Source: Chara braunii (Eukaryota; Streptophyta; Charophyceae; Charales; Characeae). From it: 64,000 bases of DNA. Shown here piece after piece: positions 1-9,497 of the stretch. Under the pieces are notes generated by a model, which saw only the letters and a list, made by a program, of their open reading frames with translations, had not been told where the DNA came from and ran no database searches. Numbering within the stretch: position 1 is the first letter of the stretch; every line of letters begins with the position of its first letter. The stretch lies in NCBI GenBank assembly GCA_003427395.1, contig BFEA01001001.1, forward strand, positions 213,501 to 277,500, in the 5' to 3' direction. The translations under genes were made by a program, and so were the position numbers.

Positions 1-108
1 AGGACAGGAGGGAGAGGAGAATCCAGTGGAACAAAGGAAGATCAGATGGAGAAGAAGATTACGGAGTGGGTTGCTGGTTTATCCCTGGGAGAAGAGGAGG
101 CATTAATG
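1..108 (+). pseudogene. Displaced gag fragment of family A
   Basis: This stretch is nearly the same as 2239-2349 inside the gag of element A1, differing by a 3-base GAA loss and one substitution. It is followed directly by a library adapter, and the piece after that adapter (147-225) matches an upstream part of the same gag (2048-2120). The order is therefore scrambled relative to the intact gag. I infer misassembled mate-pair sequence, not a second genomic gag. Confidence 0.85.
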
Positions 109-146
109 CTGTCTCTTATACACATCTAGATGTGTATAAGAGACAG
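109..146. other. Nextera mate-pair junction adapter (artefact)
   Basis: A perfect 38-bp palindrome made of the 19-bp Tn5 mosaic end AGATGTGTATAAGAGACAG and its reverse complement, head to head. This is the known circularisation junction of Nextera mate-pair libraries. It is not biological sequence. Confidence 0.98.
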
Positions 147-225
147 CCATCCTGAAAGAGCGAAGGGAGAAGAAGGAGGCCAAGAAGAAGGCCTTGATAG
201 AAGAACAGGCGGCGAAGAGTAACAT
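147..225 (+). pseudogene. Displaced gag fragment between two adapters
   Basis: Positions 147-220 match 2048-2120 of A1 gag (coiled-coil N-terminal part) with few differences. The last five bases before the next adapter do not continue the match. Enclosure by two junction adapters shows that this piece came from a chimeric mate-pair read. Confidence 0.85.
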
Positions 226-263
226 CTGTCTCTTATACACATCTAGATGTGTATAAGAGACAG
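226..263. other. Nextera mate-pair junction adapter (artefact)
   Basis: Second complete 38-bp mosaic-end palindrome, identical to that at 109-146. The A1 5' LTR starts at the next base, so its true left end and target-site duplication are not present here. Confidence 0.98.
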
Positions 264-347
264 GTCCTAGTCCAGTCCAGCAAGTACCATGAGGGATTGT
301 GTGCACCATGGGCTGATGGAAAGAGGCAGACCAACGAGTTACAGAAG

Positions 348-354
348 TATAAAT
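348..354 (+). promoter_or_regulatory. TATA box of A1 5' LTR
   Basis: TATAAAT followed by CAAGAGGCAGCGCCCAGCC. The same core recurs in the 3' LTR (7949-7955), in the A2 LTR (58733-58739, - strand) and, as TATAAATAAAGAGGC, at 56553. Conservation across four LTRs argues that it is the transcription start core. Confidence 0.7.
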
Positions 355-600
355 CAAGAGGCAGCGCCCAGCCATTCATTCGTTCCTGGGTAAGCCATGC
401 AGAAGCGCTGCCACAGCGACTTGTGCGAGGTGGTCTGCAGTGAGCCCGAAGGCGAAGTGGGCGAGAAGCAAGCTTAGCCATAGCGATAGGGTAGCAGCGG
501 CCATAGCCATAGCTGATAGGAGAGAGAGTAGCGTGTGTGAGTGTGCGACTGAACAGTGTGTTGCGTGTGGGATATCCAGCGTGATCCTGTGTGCAAACAT

Positions 601-751
601 ATCTGAGCTGTGTTCCGGGTTTCCATATCTCTGAGTTTGAAGTGGGCGCTTGTCGCGCAGCAAAGATGCGCCATAGCCATCTGAAGTGAAATTGTATCTG
701 AGCTGTGTTCCGGGTTTCCATATCTCTGAGTTTGAAGTGGGCGCTTATCGC
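601..751 (+). repeat. Tandem duplication inside 5' LTR
   Basis: The 56-bp block beginning ATCTGAGCTGTG occurs at 601-656 and again at 696-751, offset 95 bp. The 3' LTR and the A2 LTR have it once. Confidence 0.85.
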
Positions 752-814
752 CAATTTGCTGCGCAACCTGTTCGTATGTATGTGAAGTGTGAATGAGAGT
801 GAGTCTGATTGCAC

Positions 815-826
815 TGGTATCGGAGC
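815..826 (+). other. Primer binding site, initiator-Met type
   Basis: TGGTATCGGAGC lies one base after the LTR end. The land-plant initiator tRNA-Met site is TGGTATCAGAGC, so there is one difference. The same variant occurs in three other elements of this window. Confidence 0.85.
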
Positions 827-979
827 TGGTACCCGCTATCCCATGCGCCATCGCCGTTGCAGCAGGAGAGAGACGCACGCCGTAGGGCGCCATAGTTGAG
901 GAGCGCCATTGAAGAAGGAAGTCCGCCATAGCTTGTTGCGGAAGAAGGTGCTGCGTACCTGCAAGGAAGACAACGACGA

Positions 980-1019
<40 letters not shown>

Positions 1020-1249
1020 TGAGCGGTACAAGATTGGTTCGCTACACACCTGCGCTGGAGACATCACCACGGAGAGAGAGTTGAGTGATACGAGATTGGT
1101 TGTGCGGTCCACGAGGAAGTAGCAGCCACAGTCGAGGAGCTTGGGACACGGAGGAGAGAGGAAGGTGGAGTATAGAACGAAGGAGGAGACATAGTCGGGG
1201 AAGAAGGAAGGAGGGACAACGAAGGTGAAGACAGACATAGCCGAGGGGG

Positions 1250-1282
<33 letters not shown>

Positions 1283-1980
1283 GTTGACCAGAGGGTTGAT
1301 CGGAGCGTTGATCGGTGTGTGACCACGTTGACCAAGCGTTGATCGAGGTGTTGACCGGATCCGTTGACTACGATTTTGACCAAGCTGGAATTGGTATAAT
1401 CTCGCCAAGCCCTTAGCCTATCCCCTCACCCTATGGATGTGCACTCACCCTATGGTACTTGCTGAGTCTGAGTCTGTCTGTCTCTTCTTTCTGCATTGAG
1501 TCTCTTTTCTCCAGGTGATAGGACTCCGTGTATGAAGGATAGGGCCTCGTTGACCAAACCCACACAGGCTGAGTAGGGCTTAAGACTGTTTGTCGACTCG
1601 ACTATCCCGGAGGACACGAACCCTCCCAAGGACCGGTACTACCGGCGGGCTGCTCGGTGTGGCACAGTAGGCCCAAAATCCGAGTTGTGGGCTGCACAAC
1701 GGGCCGTCTAAGTCTTGAGAGGATCTGTTGACCACGGCGTCCTGTTTGCGACGTTAAAGAATTCCTGAGGAGTTACGGGGGATTTCCTTAAATGCCTCCT
1801 GGTCAGCAACAGATCCTGTAGTGACGGCTGTAGTATTAGAGTTCAGGCTAGAGTCCGTAGTTGACGGGGTTCTACACGGATCCTGTGGTCCATAGATTGA
1901 GTCGGTGTCAAGTAAGTCAGTCAGGGAGGACGTATAAGTGGTGAGGAGCGGAACCATCACTTGGTTGTGCGTCTGTCACC
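827..1980 (+). other. A1 untranslated leader
   Basis: About 1.15 kb without a coding signal. It holds a GA microsatellite (981-1018), a 29-base A tract (1250-1278), then a cluster of GTTGACC/GTTGATC heptamers (1283-1383). A block at 1738-1805 is homologous to 10153-10225 in the leader of element B. Confidence 0.75.
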
Positions 1981-3678
1981 ATGGTAAACACGCGTACAGG
2001 AACGAGCACCTCCCCTTATACAGCAGAGCAGGATGCGAAGGCCGCCGCCATCCTGAAAGAGAGAAGGGAGAAGAAGGAGGCCAAGAAGAAGGCCTTGATA
2101 GAAGAACAGGCCGCGAAGTTGAAGAAGATTGAGGAGGAGATGGCCAGAGAAAAAGAGAGGTTAAAGAAAGAAGAAGAAGAGAAACTCAAGGCAGTAGAAG
2201 AGGAGGAAGAGGTAGAAGAACAACCACTGGAAAGGCGAAGGACAGGAGGGAGAGGAGAATCCAGTGGAACAAAGGAAGATCAGATGGAGAAGAAGATTAC
2301 GGAGTGGGTTGCTGGTTTATCCCTGGGAGAAGAAGAGGAGGCACTAATGTATGTGCCCAGGGAAGAACAAGAGGTGGCCATGAGAGAGTGAGATGCAGAA
2401 GAAGACCCACTCAAGCGGTAGGCTATAGAAGATGAGAAGAGGATGAAGTGGAAGTTCCAACTGACGAGGGAGAAGAAAAGGAGAATGGAGGCGGCGAGCC
2501 AGGCAGCGAAAGAATTGGCGGAGGCGAAGAAACAAAGAGAGCAGATGGCGACGCAGGTGGACCTATTGGGGAAGATGGAGATCATGGCGAGAAACATAGA
2601 GCGCCTGGCCCAGGTCCAGGAAGAACAGTATCTGTTTGGTAGAGGTCAGGACATTGCCTTGCGCTCTATACGGCTGGGACTCAGGGACTTTGGAAGGGAA
2701 TTAGCGACGCATGTGGGCTCAGAGGTGAAGACCCGCCTAGAGGGCATGGAGCGTTATTGTACGGGCGCCATAGAAGGCGCCAGACTGACTGCCCCCAAGG
2801 ACGAGGAAGCACGTCCCCGAAGGGAGTCTGTCAAGGTCAAGTTCCCTGACTCCTATAGCGGGAAGAAAGAGGAAAATTTTGGCAATTGGGTAACCAATGT
2901 CAAAACTTACGTACATATGCAGAAGGTCTCCCCGGATGAGCATGTTCTTATAGCCGTCCATGCCCTCCGAGACGAAGCAGCAAGCTTCGCCCGTTCCTTG
3001 TGTTGCGCCGCCAACTGTAATGATGATTTACTCGCCTATTCTTGCATTTGAGGCGCGGTCCATGTCAATTTCCACTTTTTGGCATAAGGACCTAGACAAG
3101 GGCAAAAAGTGGAAAGGTCGCACCATCTCAGGACATGTCAAGACCAAGGATCACTTGATCCTTACTTTAGATGAGGGTGGTGTAGACGAAGTCCCCTACG
3201 AGCGAATTGAGTGGGGGCTTGAGGACGAGGACAGTAGCGTTAGTCAGGGGAGGACCTACACTGCTGTTGCGGCTGGAGGGAGGCCGCAAGGAGGAGGTAG
3301 AGGTCAGGGCCAAGGGGGCAAGGCCTCAGGGGGCCGTTTCCAGAGCGATCAAGGGGTTGGCGGTAGAGGAGGAAACCGCCAAGTGGGAGGAAGGGGTCAA
3401 GGTCCCCCGCAAACCGTTCGGGGAATGGTTTGCCTAATAGAGGGAATAGGTCACTGAATAGGGGAAACAGGGCACCCTCTTGGAGAGGCGGTTGGCACCC
3501 AGGGCTGCCACAGGGCCGGCCTTGGGAAGACTTGGGCCTGGACCAGCGCTTATGGCAACAGCGTGTGAATCAGGGTCAATGCATATATTGCGGTGACCAT
3601 GGCCACATCATCAAATATTGTCCACAGTATATAGAGGCCCGTTCGGCTGCCCAGGGGTCAAAAGGCAGCCGCCGGTAA
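1981..3678 (+). pseudogene. A1 gag (capsid/nucleocapsid), broken
   Basis: Gag would form the particle that packages element RNA. I chose the ATG at 1981 because it has a CACCATGG context and opens a long Lys/Glu-rich coiled coil (about residues 20-90). In-frame TGA at 2389 and TAG at 2419 interrupt it. Each is one C-to-T change from CGA or CAG. The frame resumes to about 3040, where roughly 95-100 capsid codons present in A2 are deleted with a frame change. It continues from about 3041 in frame 2, with a Gly/Arg/Gln-rich stretch, and shifts again near 3425. The end carries an intact CX2CX4HX4C knuckle (CIYCGDHGHIIKYC). No full-length product is possible. Confidence 0.88.
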
Positions 3679-3885
3679 GGGTAGCAACTGCCCCTACCAC
3701 AAGGCCATGTGGGGAAGTGAGCGCAAGCCGACAAGAAACTCCCACACCACACGTGCCCGATGGCAGAGGTTGCAAGCCGGTGCCTAGATAGCTGTACAGA
3801 GACTGCTTGTATCAAAGTCTCTCTGGGCACTTCCCTCACAGGCGTGGCCGATGAGTTAAAGGAGGGAATGCCCACCTAGGCCAAG

Positions 3886-4440
3886 ATGAAGAAGGAGAGT
3901 AGGGGACAACTAGTTTTAGTAGACGTAGATATTTTCCGGGGTGGAGTAGGGGCCCTAGTAGATAGTGGGTCCATGCGCAGCTATATTAGTAGAAAGGCGC
4001 TGCAGAAGTTGAAGTTAGGGTTAAAAGTTCAGAAGTTAACAGACCCCGCAGTGAGTATCCTCGCAGACAATCGCACAATGCGAGTAGAGGATTACGTAGA
4101 GAGAGGCGTACTTTCGCCTAGAGAAAGATGGGAAAGTGGAGGAAGTTCTTCATTCCTTGACTCTCCTCGTAGAGGACAGCCTTCCCTTCAATATAGTCTT
4201 AGGAATGGACTGGGGAGAGGCAGTCGGGGCCACACTCCATTTGAGAGAGCACGAGTGTAGGCTCCCTAGCCTGTCAGGCGGGGTCAAGACCGCCCGTCTG
4301 TTTTATGAGTCAGGAGTAGACAACTCCTTGACATATTGCTGCCTTAGCGCTCCTGCATTCGCGAGGTTAGTGAAGGAGCAACTAGAAAAACAAATTTTTG
4401 TAGCCTATGTTAGGCCAATTACTGAGCCTAAAGAAGAAAA
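3886..4440 (+). pseudogene. A1 retropepsin-like protease, frameshifted
   Basis: The aspartic protease would cut the gag-pol polyprotein. The frame from 3886 contains ALVDSGSMRSYIS, so the catalytic D-S-G is kept at about residues 29-31. Around 4100-4140 the frame changes, and the downstream half ([20 protein letters not shown]) continues in frame 2 to the linker before the reverse transcriptase. The same protein is continuous in A2 (DSGATRS). The segment 3679-3885 is the out-of-frame linker between knuckle and protease. Confidence 0.83.
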
Positions 4441-4449
4441 ACCCATAGA

Positions 4450-5917
4450 TCCCGCCATTGCTAAGCTGCTGGGAAGAGTACACAGATCTAGCTAAGCCGC
4501 CTACAGGGGTAGTCCCGCAGCCCATCAAGCATCGCATTGAGATCGAACCTGGCAGGAGGACTCCTAAAGGAGCAGTGTATAGGATGTCCCCGCGGGAATT
4601 GGAGGAGTTGCGCAAGCAGTTAGATGAACTCCTAGAGAAGGGTTGGATTAGGGCCAGCACGTCTCCATTTGGAGCACCTGTTCTATTTGTCCCAAAGGAG
4701 GGAAAGCTTAGAATGTGCATTGACTATAGGGGTCTTAATGTTATTATCGTGAGGAACGCGGAGCCGTTGCCCCGTATAGATGATCTTTTAGATCGGGTGC
4801 AGGGCTGCAAGTATTTTTCAAAGATAGACTTGAAGTCCGGATATCATCAGATAGAGGTTCATCCTGATGATCAGTATAAGACCGCGTTCCGGACTACATA
4901 TGGGCACTACGAGTTTATAGTTATGCCCTTTGTACTAACCAACGCGCCAACAACTTCTCATCGTTGTATGAATGACTTGTTAGGCCGTGGTTAGACAGGG
5001 TTGTAGTAGTCTACTTAGATGACATTCTAGTGTTCAGTAGGACCCTCCAAGAGCATGAGGGTCATCTAAGGCAGGTCTTGGAGAAGCTCAGAGAGACTAA
5101 CTTCAAGATCAATGCAAAGAAGTGCGAATGGGCAAAGACCCAAGTTCTATATTTAGGCCATGTTTTAGACGGAGACGACATCAAACCAGAAGATAGTAAG
5201 ATCGCAGTGATTAGAGATTGGCCTACACCCCGCACGTTGACAGAGTTGAGGTCGTTCTTAGGCCTAGCTAACTATTATAAGAAGTTTGTGAGAAACTTCT
5301 CCACCATCGCTGCACCCCTTCGCAGGTTGTGGAAGAAAGAAACAATCTGGAGATGGGACAAGGACTGCACGTTTGCTATGAAGAAGTTGAAGCAGGCGTT
5401 GATAGAGTACCCGGTCCTTAAGGTAGCCGATCCGTCCTTACCTTTCGTCGTCACCACTGACGCGAGTCAGTATGGTATAGGTGTTGTATTACATCAAGAC
5501 GATGGCAACAGATATAGACCCGTAGAGTTCATGTCTGCTAGGATGCCTTCAGAGAAGGTAGCGACATCTACCTACGAGAGGGAACTCTACGCTCTCAAGC
5601 AAGCATTAGAACACTGGAAGCACTACTTGCTTGGGAGGGACTTCAAAGTCTACTTAGACCACGAGACATTAAGGTGGTTGAAGACGCAGGCCAAGATGAC
5701 ACCTAAGCTTACTAGGTGGTCCGCAGAGTTAGACCAATATGACTTTGAGCTTAAGCCAGTCAAAGGGAAGTATAATGTAGTTGCAGACGCTCTGAGTAGG
5801 AGAGCTGACTACTTTGGAGCAATAGTTCATTATCTGGATATAGGGAGAGACCTGCAGCAGAAAGTTAGAGAGGCGTATGGCAGGACCCTATCTATGGTGA
5901 CCTCCTCAAGAGAGTAA
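4450..5917 (+). pseudogene. A1 reverse transcriptase-RNase H, frameshifted
   Basis: The RT copies element RNA and RNase H removes the template. N-terminal RT (4458-4994) shows the [10 protein letters not shown] and [13 protein letters not shown] blocks, but FGLTNAP has become FVLTNAP. A one-base loss near 4985 shifts the frame just before the catalytic YLDD (5012-5023). The rest reads openly to 5917 in frame 2. It includes the connection and an RNase H with TTDASQYGIG, the YERELYAL segment and a terminal DALSRR. The two halves together have normal gypsy length. One repair would be needed for translation, plus the upstream defects. Confidence 0.92.
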
Positions 5918-7260
5918 AGGAGGCCCCAGAGTCCGAGCCAGACTATCGCACTATTGATGGGCTGTTGTTCAAGAAGACTGACGTAGTTTACCGATTGTGC
6001 GTTCCTAACAGTGAAGAGATCCGTAGTTTGATCCTAGGGGAATGCCACGATACTAAGGGACATTTTGGTTGGCAAAAGACTCTAGCTAACCTCATGCGCG
6101 CGTACATATGGCCTAGGATGAAGGGCGACTGCATAGAGTATGTTCGCAGTTGCAAGGTCTGCTAGAGAAATAGGACCTCTACGAGTGCCCCTCTAGGTCT
6201 TCTCAGGCCCTTGTCTATTCTTGATCAGCCAGGGGATTCAGTGTCCATTGACTTTATGGACACCCATGTCAAGAGTAGGCACGACAAGAGCCAAGTCATG
6301 GTAATAGTTGACAGGTTCAGTAAGTATGTTGTTTTTGTTCCTTTGCCCTCAGAGGCACGCACAAAATTAGTTATTCAGAAGTTCTTTTATCATTGGGTCA
6401 GTGAACACTGGATTCCACTGTCTATAGTTAGTGATAGAGACACCCGGTTCACTAGTCAGAACTGGCAGGAGTTGACAAGAGTCTATAACTCCAAGTTGTT
6501 GATGTCATCTGACCGTCATCCAGAGACTAACGGTCAGACTGAACAAATGATTAAGGTCCTGCAGCAAGTTCTGAGGATGTACATTAGACCTGATCAAGTT
6601 AACTGGGATGAGATGCTCCCAAAGGTAGCCAGTGCTTATAACAACAGTGTGCACTTAGCCACATGCCGCACTCCCAACGAGCTACATAAGTCTTTCAGAC
6701 CACGCAGGCCGTTCGAAGGACTTAACCGGGATCAGATTCAAAGGCTACCGCCTGATACTAGGGAGTTTGCATTACAGCACGAGAAAGAGTTAGCTACCGC
6801 TGTAGAGAACCTCGGGAAGGCCCAACATAGAATGATAGAGCAAGCCAACAAGCACCGTCGCCCGTCGCAGTTTCAAGTAGGCGACTTAGTCTGGGTCAAG
6901 TCTAAAGAATTTGCTCATGAGGAGAACATCTCACAAAAGCTATTGCCAGCATACAGAGGACCGTGGCCAGTCCTAGAAGTCAAGGGCGGAGAGGATGGAC
7001 CGTCCTACACAGTAGAGATTCCAGCACACCTCCATACCTACCCCGTGTTTCATGCGTCAAAGTTACCCTATATCACAAGCCACCAATTTCCATCTAGAAG
7101 ACCCATGATCCTTCCGGACATGGATGGAAGATACGACGTTGACTGCATTGTAGGTGAAGACGTATTCAGAACAGGAGGTAGAGGTCGTCCACAGAAGCAG
7201 TATAAGGTTCGATTTGCGTACCAGGAACCCGAGGACGATCGCTGGTTTACTAGGACTTAA
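5918..7260 (+). pseudogene. A1 integrase with chromodomain-like tail, one stop
   Basis: Integrase joins element DNA to the host chromosome. The N-terminal zinc domain has HDTKGHFG and CKVC, and a TAG at 6163-6165 follows at once. A2 has CAG at that codon, so this is a C-to-T nonsense change. The core frame from 6211 keeps D14, D75 and E111 (SIDFMD, SDRDTRF, ETNGQTEQ), a D-x35-E spacing. A GPW motif (YRGPWPVLE) and HPVFH-like segment follow. The last about 45 residues (YDVDCIVGEDV to RWFTRT) resemble a chromodomain with F in place of the usual first W. This is the best-preserved gene of the element. Confidence 0.9.
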
Positions 7261-7576
7261 CTGCTAGAATCAGCTCCCGACGTAATGAGAGCCTACGAGC
7301 GAGAAAAGAAGGGTAAAGGTCCTGCCTTAGACTGAGTTATTCTCGGAGGACCTCGAATTTAGGCCGGTGGGAGTGAAACGGTTTTCACCTTTGCAGAGGC
7401 AGATGCAGATCCTAGGGTTCGATCCTCAGACCTTACCTTACCCTACCCATGTACAGTATCGAGTTGACCCCTGAGTGTTGAACCCGTGACCTGTGTTTCG
7501 TTAGTTGTTGTTTGTCTGTCATAGGATAGGGATTCGATTTGTAGGTCTGTCGAGTAGGGGTCACAACTCTGTAGAG

Positions 7577-7703
7577 GTCGTAGCTGTAGGTATTATGAAA
7601 GGTCAAGGTAGTAGTTGTAGGTATTATGAAAGGTCAAGGTAGTAGCTGCTACAGTCCTGAAAGGTCAAGGTCGTAGCTGCTACAGTACCCGAAAGGCCAA
7701 GTC
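7577..7703 (+). repeat. Four ~33-bp repeats in the A1 3' LTR
   Basis: Units of the form GTAGCTGCTACAG...GAAAGGTCAAG. Two units have CTGTAGG instead of the palindromic GTAGCTGCTAC. One to two units recur in the diverged LTRs near 22460 and 23226. Confidence 0.75.
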
Positions 7704-7948
7704 CACAAACTTCCGGAAGTTCCGGAAGTGGCATTTCGAAGCGGTCTCACGTTTTAGTCAGAGGCAAGTGGGCAAGTGGTGAGCCCAACTGCGTTACGTC
7801 GGCAGTGCGACTGCATTGAGTTGGCAGTGCAAACTCATGAAGTCAGCAGTACTGGTCCAATCAGTCCTAGTCCAGTCCAGCAAGTACCATGAGGGACTGT
7901 GTGCACCATGGGGCCGATGGAAAGAGGCAGACCAACGAGTTACAGAAG

Positions 7949-7955
7949 TATAAAT
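7949..7955 (+). promoter_or_regulatory. TATA box of A1 3' LTR
   Basis: TATAAAT in the same context as 348-354, followed by CAAGAGGCAGCGCCC. Confidence 0.7.
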
Positions 7956-8391
7956 CAAGAGGCAGCGCCCAGCCATTCATTCATTCCTGCGTAAGCCATG
8001 CGGAAGCGCTGCCACAGCAACTTGTGCGAGGTGGTCTGCAGTGAGCCCGAAGACGAAGTGGGCGAGAAACAAGCTTAGCCATAGTGATAGGGTAGTAGCG
8101 TTCATAGCCGCCATAGCTGATAGGAGAGAGAGTAGTGTGTGTAAGTATGCGAGTGAACAGTGTGTTGCGTGTGGGATATCCAGAGTGATCCTGTGTGCGA
8201 ACAGCAGTGTTGAGCAAGTGAATAGAGAGTTGTACAGGTGCTGATGCGCCATAGCCATGTGAAGTGAAATTGTATACGAGTTGTGTTCCGGGTTTCCATA
8301 TCTCTGAGTTTGAAGTGGGCGCTTGTCGCCAGTTTGCTGCGCAACCTGTTCGTATGTATGTGAAGTGTGAATGAGAGTGAGTCTGATTGCA

Positions 8392-8519
8392 GGTAGGTAT
8401 AGCTAGTGAAGGTGAATTGAAAGAATTTGAAAGATAATGAAAGATTTGAGAGAATTAAAAAAAAAAAAAAAAAGTTAGTCGGTTTATTTTTTTGCATAAC
8501 ATATGCGAGGATCTGGGTC
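8392..8519. other. Spacer with A tract between A1 and B
   Basis: AT-rich, with GAAAGAT repeats and an A run (8458-8473). The phrase GTTTATTTTTTTGCATAACAT recurs in part near 22156. No gene is seen. Confidence 0.5.
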
Positions 8520-9482
8520 CTCGGCAGGCCTAAGGGGCCCTGCTACAGATGTGCCCGCCCTAAGTGAAGGCGGGCCTAACAAATCACGAGAGGCCCTCTA
8601 CTGTCAATTTCGTATTTGGGGTCCAGGCAGTTGTGACACGCCAGTTGGTTGAGGGAAACACAGGCCGAGCAGCAAAGACATTCCACGGCCTTCCAGGCCT
8701 TTCCGAAAATGCAGGCCTTGGGCAAGAATCGCAGCCTCATACACATACAGTTGGGAGGCCCAACCGAATGAGGCCCAACAGCTGCATCGGAGGCACAGCC
8801 TCCTGGGGCCTACCGGAAGCTTCTAGGAAGAGGCCCAGGCCAGCCAGGCCGCCAGAGGAGGCAGCCTCTTTCCATAAAGGGAAGAGCTCGCTGCCTGGGC
8901 TCTCATTCAAACACTTGTGAAGTGATGCGGCAGCGCTGCTGGAGCGAATGCTCGCAGGCTGCTGGCTCTAAGGGCAACGTGCAAGCGCGTGTGGTCGTGC
9001 AAAGAAGCAGGGCGCTTTAGCCCAGCCACCATAGCTGGATGGGCTTGGACTAGAGTGAGGCGCAGGGGTGTTCTTCGGGTGTACAGAGGGAAGACGTGGG
9101 AGTAAGTGAGGGAAGAGAGAGAAGGAGGATGATGATGATGTGAGGGGACATACCTGGTATTGGTAATGGTCTGCATCGAGCGACATCTTCAAGTACTTCG
9201 TTGGCCGCTGACGTCAACAGTTGCATTGTCAATTAGTAGGCAGACAGTAGCTGTGTAGGAAGTAGGCTGGGTGCCAAGCGCCAAGTTGGGAGAAGGAAAC
9301 TGGACTCTTATGTTGGCGGTGGCGAGAGAGAACTCTCATTGACATTGGTTTTCAGTGTTACGAATCTCCATTGGTGTTATATTGGTGCAATGTTGCTTTC
9401 TGGACACTGAGATATTGTCTGACTTTCAATGTGATTGTGCATTCTGGTTATTGTCATCTCACTATTGCTCATTTTCCTTGCA
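8520..9482 (+). repeat. 5' LTR of element B
   Basis: Ends CTTGCA three bases before a primer site. The interior is homologous to the LTR fragments listed under element B. It contains a hairpin, GCCCGCC (8553-8559) pairing with GGCGGGC (8569-8575), conserved in two other copies. The left boundary is approximate. Confidence 0.75.
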
Positions 9483-9485
9483 ATT

Positions 9486-9497
9486 TGGTATCGGAGC
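9486..9497 (+). other. Primer binding site of B, initiator-Met type
   Basis: TGGTATCGGAGC, identical to the A1 site, just after the LTR end. Confidence 0.82.

Larger units (their letters stand above)
264..813 (+). repeat. 5' LTR of A1, left-truncated
   Basis: Aligns with the 3' LTR from 7865 onward. It ends in TGCA directly before the primer site. Its left part, about 490 bp compared with the 3' LTR, is missing because an adapter lies at the junction. It differs from the 3' LTR by an internal tandem duplication and by different sequence around 600, so the two are not a recently inserted identical pair. Confidence 0.88.
264..8391 (+). mobile_element. Ty3/gypsy chromovirus A1 (degenerate)
   Basis: Order of parts: truncated 5' LTR (264-813), primer site (815-826), leader, gag with CCHC knuckle, retropepsin, reverse transcriptase, RNase H, integrase with chromodomain-like tail, 3' LTR (7374-8391). 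Integrase downstream of RNase H makes it Ty3/gypsy, and the chromodomain-like end places it with the chromoviruses. The coding region is broken by several stops, frameshifts and a gag deletion, so it is non-autonomous. A sister copy, A2, lies on the other strand at 58289-64000 and is useful for telling mutated from ancestral codons. Confidence 0.93.
7374..8391 (+). repeat. 3' LTR of A1 (1018 bp)
   Basis: Begins TGAAACGG after a purine-rich GGTGGGAG and ends TGATTGCA. Both ends agree with the A2 LTR (58289-59181), giving TG...CA termini. Contains the TATA core, four 33-bp repeats and several CCATAGC heptamers. No target duplication can be tested because the left end of A1 is lost. Confidence 0.88.

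Noticed and set aside
109-146. Tn5 transposon insertion
   Set aside because: Only the two 19-bp mosaic ends are present, head to head and without spacing, which is the mate-pair junction and not a transposon.
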